Shown here: in pieces, positions 4,465 through 9,733 of the stretch
How positions within the stretch are numbered: position 1 is the first letter of the stretch
How the letters are laid out: the number at the start of each line of letters is the position of its first letter
NCBI GenBank assembly: GCA_016303065.1
Contig: JAEDMJ010000061.1
Span: 1-9,733, forward strand
Direction: 5' to 3'
Length of the DNA: 9,733 bases
DNA from: Clostridiales bacterium
Lineage (GTDB): Bacteria > Bacillota > Clostridia > Oscillospirales > QAMX01
Made by a program: the position numbers and the translations under genes
Notes under the pieces: model-generated
The model's input: the letters and a program-made list of their open reading frames with translations, nothing else
The model's database searches: none
Told to the model about the DNA's origin: nothing

Positions 4465-6183
4465 TTACCCGACGAAGACCATTCCGGCGGTCGGAACGCG
4501 GACCTCGAAAAGCTCTCCGGCTGCGGTGCCGTTTGAAATTTCCTCGCCCATGCAGTTCAGCACCCGGTAGGTCTTTCCGCTGCAGCTGCGGAGGATGAGG
4601 CTTTCCGTGCCGGTGCAGTTCACGGCGACGGCGCGTTCGGTTGAGACCGGAACGACGTTTTCCGTATAGGCAGTGAACACCGCGCAGCCGTCTTTTACGG
4701 AACAGACAAGGCTGTAACATATCTCCGGGTGGGACGCGGTGAGTTTTCCGTCCAGCAGGACGTCCCTGTATTCGCGCCAGAAACCGAGGTAAAATGAAAG
4801 CATCTTTTTGTGGTCGGCGGGGAGAGTCTCGATGAGCACCGAGATCTGGGGAACGCTGTAAAGCGTGCTTGCGATCTCAACGGCCGCGGTTTCCACCGGA
4901 TCGGCGGGGTTCCACATGAGCATATCGGAGTGGACGGCGGTTTTTCCGGAGGTGAAGCGCAAATCGACGATTCCGCGGCGGTTCTGAATCGGATCGGCGG
5001 GGCAGTCGCCCACGCGGAGCATATTGCCGTATTTGCGGATGGAAGGTCCGACGTAGCTCTGGCGGAATTCAATGAGAATGTCGGGGCGTATGGCGGTGAG
5101 CGAGGCTTTTATGCCGGACATAAGCGTGTCCACGGCTTCTTCGAGGGACGTGATGTCGCGGCGGGGGTCGGGTTCAAGGGATTTACCGGAGAGGTTGAAG
5201 GAGTCGATGAAGTCGAGCTTCAGACCGTCGAGCCCGAAGCTCTCGACCGCGTCGGAATAAACTCCCGTGAGATATTCTCTGACTTCGGGGTACCGGGGGT
5301 CGAGGGCGAAGAACGTGCGGTTGTCCCCGGTGCCGTCAAGGAGCATATCCCGGAATTCGCTGTACTTTTCGGAATGGACTCCCACGAACGGGACGCTGTA
5401 CCAGAGCATGACTTTCATTCCGATGGCGTGCAGACTGTCCACAAGGGAGCGCATGCTGCTTATCTTTTTTTCGGCGACCTTCCAGTCTCCGCAGAAGGCG
5501 TATCCGCGGCTGTTGTCGTCGGTCTGCCACCCGTCGTCGATTATGACCGTCTCCATGCCAAGCGCTTTGGAAAGACGGCACTGGGACAGAATCTTCGGAA
5601 CGTCGAGGCGCTGGTGGAAGCTGTACCAGAGGGAGTCCATGGGCAGACGCGCCGCTTCGGGGACGGGAGCGGCGGCGTAGCCGCAGTCTTTTTCCCACCA
5701 GGTCACAGTGTCGTATATGCAGTCGTAATAGTCGGCGCTGCGAAGGTCGATGCGGATGAGCGCGCTGTATTCGCTCAGCGGAGCGGTGGGGCGGGTGAAG
5801 AATTCTACGCCGCATTTCAGATTTGCGTCCTCTTCACAGGCTCCGGTGGTTATGTCAATGGGCGTTGTGGCGTCGGACACGGCGATGCAGATCCGGTTTT
5901 TTCCGGAGAGGGAGACGATCTGGTGAACCGGCATCCATGAAGCGATGCGCGACGCGGTCCTTCTGCACCACCAGTCCGGCCCGAGGCAACGGTTCGTGCC
6001 CATACTCGGGCTCCACACGGAATAGCAGTCGACGATGGGAAAGTCGAATTCGAGGCGGAATCCGGACGGGACTGCGGGACGGCTGCAGGAGGCGGAAACT
6101 GAGACGAAGATGATTCCGCCTTCCTCTTTCTGAGAAAGCTTTATCGGAAAATCCGGATTTCCTCCGGAAACTCTGATGTCCAT
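4465..6183 (-). CDS. Clan GH-D glycoside hydrolase, GH36 alpha-galactosidase-like, 572 aa
   Basis: This resembles GH36/melibiase (PF02065) enzymes, retaining glycosidases that cleave terminal alpha-galactosides. After a beta-rich N-terminal part of about 170 residues comes the barrel: LWYSFHQRLDVPKILSQC, IIDDGWQ (215-220), GMKVMLWYS (255-263), GLKLDFID with the probable nucleophile D324, and RVGDCPADP with the probable acid/base D393, then a beta-sandwich C-terminus. The classical GH36 nucleophile motif is KWDMN; LKLDFID is a variant, so substrate specificity is open. It is shorter than typical 700-residue GH36 proteins. The start is ATG 6183: AAAAGGAGG (6198-6190) lies 6 bases before it, whereas the 50 codons upstream run across the promoter. 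There is no signal peptide, so it is likely cytoplasmic. It is divergent from the GH125 gene. Confidence 0.8.
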   Translation of the reverse strand: MDIRVSGGNPDFPIKLSQKEEGGIIFVSVSASCSRPAVPSGFRLEFDFPIVDCYSVWSPSMGTNRCLGPDWWCRRTASRIASWMPVHQIVSLSGKNRICIAVSDATTPIDITTGACEEDANLKCGVEFFTRPTAPLSEYSALIRIDLRSADYYDCIYDTVTWWEKDCGYAAAPVPEAARLPMDSLWYSFHQRLDVPKILSQCRLSKALGMETVIIDDGWQTDDNSRGYAFCGDWKVAEKKISSMRSLVDSLHAIGMKVMLWYSVPFVGVHSEKYSEFRDMLLDGTGDNRTFFALDPRYPEVREYLTGVYSDAVESFGLDGLKLDFIDSFNLSGKSLEPDPRRDITSLEEAVDTLMSGIKASLTAIRPDILIEFRQSYVGPSIRKYGNMLRVGDCPADPIQNRRGIVDLRFTSGKTAVHSDMLMWNPADPVETAAVEIASTLYSVPQISVLIETLPADHKKMLSFYLGFWREYRDVLLDGKLTASHPEICYSLVCSVKDGCAVFTAYTENVVPVSTERAVAVNCTGTESLILRSCSGKTYRVLNCMGEEISNGTAAGELFEVRVPTAGMVFVG

Positions 6184-6218
6184 AAAAATCCTCCTTTTGC
6201 ATACTTTTATATTAAAGA

Positions 6219-6248
6219 ATTGTATCACGGAATACTGACACAAGTCAA
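6219..6248 (-). promoter_or_regulatory. Promoter of the GH36-like gene
   Basis: On the minus strand, TTGACT (6248-6243), an 18-base spacer and TACAAT (6224-6219) with an extended -10 TGA. The sequence CCGTGA directly before the -10 is nearly repeated in the opposite-facing GH125 promoter. Confidence 0.7.
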
Positions 6249-6268
6249 GCCGGTATTTTACAAAAAGC

Positions 6269-6297
6269 TTGCAAAAATCAGAAAACCGTGGTATCAT
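6269..6297 (+). promoter_or_regulatory. Promoter of the GH125 gene
   Basis: TTGCAA (6269-6274), a 17-base spacer and TATCAT (6292-6297) with an extended -10 TGG. Its -35 lies 20 bases from the -35 of the divergent glycosidase promoter, close enough for joint regulation. Confidence 0.65.
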
Positions 6298-6331
6298 GTT
6301 AAAGATATTTGTTCCGGGAGGATAAAGCTGC

Positions 6332-7603
6332 ATGAATGTTCCGCAGAGCGTCAGAGATCACATTGCCAAAGTTTCGTCAAGAGTGGAAAAGCACTCGCCG
6401 AAGCTTGCCGAACTTTACCGAAACTGTTATCCGAACACCATTGAAACCACGATGGTTCCCCACGACGACGGAACCGTGTTTATGGTGACCGGGGATATTC
6501 CGGCGATGTGGCTTCGCGATTCAACGCCGCAGGTGAGCCACTATATCCCGCTTGCCGCAGATGACGAAGAGATGAGGGCGATTCTGCGCGGGGTCATCTC
6601 AATGCAGTTCAAGTATATTTTGATCGACCCGTATGCAAACGGCTTCAACGAGTTTCCCAACGGCCACGGACATACCGACGACCGCCCGAAAAACGATCCC
6701 TGGGTTTGGGAGAGAAAGTACGAGATCGACTCTCTGTGCTATCCGCTGAGGCTTCTCGACCTTTATATAAATGCAACGGGTGACAAGTCCCTTCTTGACG
6801 GAACCTTCAGAAGCGTTGCAGAGACCGTAATCGGGCTTTGGAAACGGGAACAGCGCCATATGGAAGAGTCGCCGTACCGATTCTTCCGCGATAACTGTCC
6901 GCACAGCGATACAATCCACAACAACGGCCTGGGTGCACCGGTGAGCTATACCGGCATGACCTGGTCGGGATTCCGCCCCAGCGACGACGGATGCACATAC
7001 GGATATCTGATCGCGTCGAACTTCTTCGCGGTAAAGGCCCTTGAGATACTTGCCAGGTATCTTCCCGAAGGGGACGGGCTCATTGGCGAGGCGGAAAAAC
7101 TGGCCGGCGAGATATACGACGGAATCATGAAGTACGGCGTCGTGGAGCACGGAAAGTACGGAAAGATCTTTGCGTGCGAAGTGGACGGCATGGGAAACAG
7201 CATATGTATGGACGATGCCAATGTTCCGAGTTTGCTGTCGCTGCCGTATCTCGGATGTGTCGCCGCGGACGATCCGGTGTATCGGAACACCCGGCGCTTT
7301 ATTCTGAGCAAAGATAACCCGTATTACATAGAAGGAAAATTTGCGCGCGGCGTCGGAAGCCCGCACACGCCGGGCGGCTATATCTGGCACCTTGCACTTT
7401 CGATGCAGGGACTGACCGCGACCGATCCCGACGAGGTCCGGGAGCTTCTTAAAATGCTTGAGACGACCGATGCAGGAACCGGATATATGCATGAGGGATT
7501 CCTTGCGGACGATCCCGGCGTTTACACCCGGCCCTGGTTTGCGTGGTCAAACTCACTGTTCACGGAATTTGTTGAAAGCGCCATTGACAGAGGCATTATC
7601 TGA
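6332..7603 (+). CDS. GH125 exo-alpha-1,6-mannosidase (PF06824, former DUF1237), 423 aa
   Basis: GH125 enzymes are metal-independent, inverting exo-alpha-1,6-mannosidases acting on mannan or N-glycan fragments. The family blocks are all present: TGDIPAMWLRDST (53-65), WERKYEIDSLCYP (126-138), GMTWSGFRPSDD (208-219), DDANVPSLLSLPYLG (294-308), GSPHTPGGYIWHLALSMQGL (342-361) and MHEGF...DDPGVYTRPWFAWSNSLF (386-410). By analogy with the characterised Clostridium perfringens enzyme (acid D220, base E393), the catalytic pair should be D218 or D219 and E388. The length is normal for the family. GGGAGG (6316-6321) lies 10 bases before ATG 6332. No signal peptide is visible, so it should act on imported oligosaccharides. 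It shares a promoter region with the GH36-like gene. Confidence 0.93.
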   Translation: MNVPQSVRDHIAKVSSRVEKHSPKLAELYRNCYPNTIETTMVPHDDGTVFMVTGDIPAMWLRDSTPQVSHYIPLAADDEEMRAILRGVISMQFKYILIDPYANGFNEFPNGHGHTDDRPKNDPWVWERKYEIDSLCYPLRLLDLYINATGDKSLLDGTFRSVAETVIGLWKREQRHMEESPYRFFRDNCPHSDTIHNNGLGAPVSYTGMTWSGFRPSDDGCTYGYLIASNFFAVKALEILARYLPEGDGLIGEAEKLAGEIYDGIMKYGVVEHGKYGKIFACEVDGMGNSICMDDANVPSLLSLPYLGCVAADDPVYRNTRRFILSKDNPYYIEGKFARGVGSPHTPGGYIWHLALSMQGLTATDPDEVRELLKMLETTDAGTGYMHEGFLADDPGVYTRPWFAWSNSLFTEFVESAIDRGII

Positions 7604-7611
7604 AAATAATA

Positions 7612-7660
7612 AAAACATCGCCGCGAAGCCTTTTTTGCCAGGGGTTCGCGGCGATGTTTT
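7612..7660. terminator. Bidirectional terminator between the convergent GH125 and GH39-like genes
   Basis: AAAACATCGCCGCGAA (7612-7627) pairs perfectly with TTCGCGGCGATGTTTT (7645-7660), a 16-base stem with A/T ends that provide U-tracts in both directions. It begins 8 bases behind the GH125 stop and lies 40 bases from the GH39-like stop. Confidence 0.85.
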
Positions 7661-7699
7661 CTATGGTTTTATGTGACGGGCCGGAACGCTTCGCGCCTG

Positions 7700-9025
7700 T
7701 CACTGCTTTTTTTCAAATTCCAAAAGAGCGATTTTCATCGGCGGAATGTGTACGGAGCCGGAGTCGGAGAATGCGGACCGGACAAGCCCTTTTGTGCCGT
7801 CGAGTATGCGGACGGCGTTCAGCTTCCAGCCCTTTGAAAGTTCAAGTTCGGTCACGAGGGGGGAGTCGGATTTGTTGGGGACAAGGAGGAGACCTTTTCC
7901 GCCGTCCGCCGCGGCGAGCATGGGACGGTTTTCGCTGTTGGAGCAGAAAACTTCGTTTCCGAGCCGGTAAAGCTCGTTGAAAGACGAGAGCGCGTGATAT
8001 GCGGGAAAGATATCGTGCTTCAGCGGGTCAAAGAGTCCCTGATAGTCCCCGTGAACCTGACCGTCGTAATACATCAGCATATCGAGGGGAGTTTCGTGCA
8101 GCGCACAGATCATATCGGAGATATAACAGGCGTCCGCCTCGGTGCCTCTGCGGCCGGTGCCCGGGTTCCATTCGTTGAGTATGCTCTCCGTGGAGGAAAA
8201 ACCGTGACGGTCAAGCTCGCTTCGCACATAGCGCGCGGACCGGCAGTTTTTTTCCGCGATGTCGTAGCTGTGCCAGGAAAAGAAATCCAGAGGCGCGCGG
8301 TGCCCGGGGGAGGAGATGTGTTTCAGAAAGGCATGGAAGAACTCGATGAAATAACCGGTGCGCGAGGAGGAGTTTGCCGTTTCCACAAAACCGTCCTCAT
8401 ACAGCGCGTAAAACCCGCAGGAAGCGTAGCCGCCGATTTTTATTTCCGGAAATTTCTCTTTCAGATAGACGGCCGCCGTTTCGTACAGCGCAAAGTACTG
8501 CTCTTTTGTGCCCTTCCACATGGGATTGTCGGATATATCCGGCTCGTTGTCGGGTTCGTTCCAGATCTCCCAGTATCTTATGTTGAAGCGGAATCCGTTT
8601 GCCCACCCGCAGTTGTAGTGCCTGATTATTCCCTCGCAGATACGGGCCCACTTCAGGTTGTCTTTCGGCGGGAAAATGTGATATGCTTTGATCCGGTGGG
8701 AGTTTTCGATTGTTGCGCCGAGGCGGAAAAAGGGCTCGGCGCCATTGGAGACGAGCTCTTTGATGAGCCAGTCGGTGAAGGCAAAGTCGTAGGCGGCGGG
8801 GTCGTCCGGGTCGGCGCCAAAGTCGCGGAAAATGTTTTCAATGTCCACAAAGCAAAAGCCGCCGTATCTTCCGCCCGTGTCGTGGAGCCGCGAGAAAGGA
8901 ATTCCGGCGGTTTTGAGAAAAGAGAACATCCTGTCGTCCGTTCCCAGAAGGGGCGCGTTGTTTATGCAGTGAAAGGGTTTGATGCGGCCTGTTATTTTGT
9001 CGAAGTCGATGCGGGTATGAAGCAT
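7700..9025 (-). CDS. GH39-like clan GH-A glycoside hydrolase, 441 aa
   Basis: The protein looks like a GH39-type (beta-xylosidase/alpha-L-iduronidase fold) retaining glycosidase: a TIM barrel followed by a short beta-sandwich. Key motifs are RLHDTGGRYGG (46-56), YWEIWNEPDN (151-160) with acid/base E157, LDFFSWHSYD (246-255) and ILNEWNPG (282-289) with nucleophile E285. MYYDGQVHGDYQGLFD (318-333) and a tail of KGLLLVPN and IALLEFEKK complete it. Both catalytic glutamates are in place. Substrate could be a beta-xyloside, arabinoside, uronic-acid oligosaccharide or another sugar; the sequence does not decide. No signal peptide is seen. ATG 9025 is preceded by GGGGGA at about 7 bases and by a near-consensus promoter. 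It converges on the GH125 gene. Confidence 0.8.
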   Translation of the reverse strand: MLHTRIDFDKITGRIKPFHCINNAPLLGTDDRMFSFLKTAGIPFSRLHDTGGRYGGFCFVDIENIFRDFGADPDDPAAYDFAFTDWLIKELVSNGAEPFFRLGATIENSHRIKAYHIFPPKDNLKWARICEGIIRHYNCGWANGFRFNIRYWEIWNEPDNEPDISDNPMWKGTKEQYFALYETAAVYLKEKFPEIKIGGYASCGFYALYEDGFVETANSSSRTGYFIEFFHAFLKHISSPGHRAPLDFFSWHSYDIAEKNCRSARYVRSELDRHGFSSTESILNEWNPGTGRRGTEADACYISDMICALHETPLDMLMYYDGQVHGDYQGLFDPLKHDIFPAYHALSSFNELYRLGNEVFCSNSENRPMLAAADGGKGLLLVPNKSDSPLVTELELSKGWKLNAVRILDGTKGLVRSAFSDSGSVHIPPMKIALLEFEKKQ

Positions 9026-9056
9026 TTTCTTTCCCCCACGAATTGAATTTTATTGC

Positions 9057-9085
9057 ATTATAGCATATACAAAGCGAAGATTCAA
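9057..9085 (-). promoter_or_regulatory. Promoter of the GH39-like gene
   Basis: On the minus strand, TTGAAT (9085-9080), a 17-base spacer and perfect TATAAT (9062-9057) with an extended -10 TGC. It sits 31 bases before the start codon, so the 5' UTR is short. Confidence 0.8.
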
Positions 9086-9187
9086 CCGCGCCGGGAAATT
9101 TGGAGCGCGGGGGGCTCTTTTGCACAAAACAAATTTAGAAGAGAATCCGGTCCGGCGAAAAAGTACGGCGCAGGAATATTCGTTTTC

Positions 9188-9292
9188 TTAATACGCGCTG
9201 CGTATGTCGTCTGAAAAGCGATATCTCATGTCATCGGGGCCGCTCATACCCGTTCCGGCGGGAAATGGTATCATTGAAAAAAACTCTTTTGT
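9188..9292 (-). pseudogene. Possible C-terminal remnant of a minus-strand gene
   Basis: A minus-strand frame ending in TAA (9190-9188) reads KEFFSMIPFPAGTGMSG, then PDDMRYRFSDDIRSAY. Its composition and GC-rich codons are protein-like and match the neighbouring glycosidase genes. The frame stays open rightward into the folded repeat and meets a stop near 9346. An ATG at 9274 has no convincing SD. It may be the tail of a gene cut by the right-hand mobile DNA, or a chance ORF. Confidence 0.25.
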
Positions 9293-9300
9293 CTGAGTGC

Positions 9301-9432
9301 CAGAATATGATGCTGCCGCATCAAGTGAAATGAAATAAATCCCCTAACGCGCGAGCTGCGTATTTCACATTGCGAAGCAATATTTCACGCCCTAAGTGTA
9401 TTCCACAAATCCCGGAAGAGATTTATTTTGAC
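9301..9432. repeat. Folded palindromic repeat (MITE-like) with spaced ATTTCAC boxes
   Basis: The left part has the hairpin TGATGC/GCATCA (from about 9308 to 9323) and then GTGAAAT (9325-9331). Inside lie ACGC...GCGT and the palindrome ATTGCGAAGCAAT, separated by ATTTCAC at 9362-9368 and 9382-9388 and by ATTCCAC at 9400-9406. AAATAAATC (9333-9341) is the exact reverse complement of GATTTATTT (9420-9428), so the element is bounded by an inverted repeat. It looks like a non-coding dispersed repeat of gut clostridia. I infer this from its build; copies elsewhere cannot be checked here. Confidence 0.5.
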
Positions 9433-9472
9433 AGAAAAGATGCCACCGCAAAATTATGATGTGGACTTGAAC

Positions 9473-9569
9473 CCGCAAAAAGTTGGTAGCGCCGCAGAGG
9501 CGTTGTGAGCGCGTTTACAAGCGAACAGCCGGGCAGGCGTGACTTTTTGCGGAAAGGAGGAGCAGCGGC
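9473..9569 (+). other. Stem-closed structured element ending at an SD without a gene
   Basis: CCGCAAAAAGT (9473-9483) and ACTTTTTGCGG (9542-9552) are an exact 11-base inverted repeat enclosing 58 bases with an inner hairpin GCGCC/GGCGT (9489-9493 with 9499-9503). Directly after it comes AAAGGAGG (9553-9560), then GTG (9570) with TGA four codons later. The strong SD points to a leader or control element, but no lasting ORF follows. Confidence 0.45.
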
Positions 9570-9579
9570 GTGAGTGCGC

Positions 9580-9733
9580 TCTGATTTTTACAAAAAATCG
9601 GAGCAAGCGATACAAAGCTTGCTCCGACGTGCCAAAGAGCAGAATAACGGTGCGTAGGTGGGGGCAAGAAAAGCGAAAAGGTGCGTAGCCAAGCTTGTTC
9701 CCGCGAAAAATGTAATTGTAATCTATTTGGCTG
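9580..9733. other. Hairpins and direct repeat resembling an origin-of-transfer region
   Basis: CGGAGCAAGC (9599-9608) pairs perfectly with GCTTGCTCCG (9617-9626), loop 8 bases. GGTGCGTAG occurs twice (9649-9657 and 9680-9688). GGGGGCAAG (9660-9668) can pair with CTTGTTCCC (9694-9702), nine pairs of which two are wobbles. Non-coding DNA with hairpins and short direct repeats next to a mobile repeat is typical of oriT regions of clostridial conjugative elements. No relaxase or MobC gene is within the window, so the call is tentative. Confidence 0.35.

Noticed and set aside
3515..4720. 401-residue minus-strand ORF across purC
   Set aside because: It lies opposite purC, is full of Arg/Gly/Pro and shows no family motif. 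It is a shadow of GC-rich coding DNA and crosses two strong terminators.
4810..5940. 376-residue plus-strand ORF opposite the GH36-like gene
   Set aside because: The minus-strand frame has clear glycosidase motifs; this one is a Val/Gly/Ala-rich mirror with no motif of its own and no SD.
6184..6333. 50-codon N-terminal extension of the GH36-like gene
   Set aside because: It crosses both divergent promoters, is unlike the rest of the protein, and the SD AAAAGGAGG fits ATG 6183 exactly.
6599..7492. 297-residue minus-strand ORF opposite the GH125 gene
   Set aside because: It is wholly inside a well-conserved GH125 frame on the other strand and has no domain or ribosome site.
7994..9046. 350-residue plus-strand ORF opposite the GH39-like gene
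   Set aside because: It is antisense to an enzyme with both catalytic motifs, has no recognised domain, and runs through that gene's start codon.
9353..9406. CRISPR-like array, suggested by evenly spaced ATTTCAC boxes
   Set aside because: The repeats are only 7 bases, the intervals are palindromic and under 15 bases, and there are no cas genes.

Overview
The window looks like DNA from a Gram-positive gut clostridium, probably of the Oscillospiraceae/Ruminococcaceae type. Evidence: strong AAAGGAGG Shine-Dalgarno (SD) sites, sigma-A promoters mostly with TGn-extended -10 boxes, a TnpV-family protein, and a mosaic of AT-richer accessory DNA (about 1-3360) beside GC-richer DNA (about 3400-9290). 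The lineage is an inference from style, not from a marker gene.

Left part (1-3360), accessory. It opens with the 3' end of an unidentified gene (1-177) and a hairpin terminator. A strong promoter (284-312) then drives a roughly 300-base leader: a well-placed 17-codon leader peptide (358-411), an antiterminator/terminator pair, a second terminator, and a second short ORF (596-685). Next come an ABC-class ATPase of the COG3044/PF09818 family (645-2459) and a 75-residue XRE regulator whose start overlaps the ATPase stop by 4 bases. The operon ends in a long hairpin that is a diverged copy of the terminator at 187-219. A tnpV gene follows on the minus strand. It appears to have landed right behind the start codon of a lost plus-strand gene. 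The layout resembles antibiotic-inducible resistance cassettes with ribosome-controlled attenuation, but the controlled gene is an ATPase of unknown role. This is the most interesting system in the window.

Middle part (about 3400-9290), chromosome-like. Two orphan terminators facing each other (3315-3357 and 3408-3428) mark a junction. Then come purC with its own promoter and a structured 5' UTR, and three glycoside hydrolase genes without signal peptides: a clan GH-D (GH36-like) enzyme (minus, 4465-6183), a GH125 exo-alpha-1,6-mannosidase (plus, 6332-7603) and a GH39-like clan GH-A enzyme (minus, 7700-9025). The first two are divergent from a shared promoter region. The last two converge on a bidirectional terminator. 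They are best read as cytoplasmic enzymes trimming imported oligosaccharides. No transporter or regulator is visible.

Right end (about 9290-9733), no convincing gene. It holds a folded repeat built of palindromes and spaced ATTTCAC boxes, a stem-closed structured element (9473-9552) ending at a perfect SD with no real ORF behind it, and hairpins plus a 9-base direct repeat that resemble the origin-of-transfer region of an integrative conjugative element. The window stops before any mobilisation gene.
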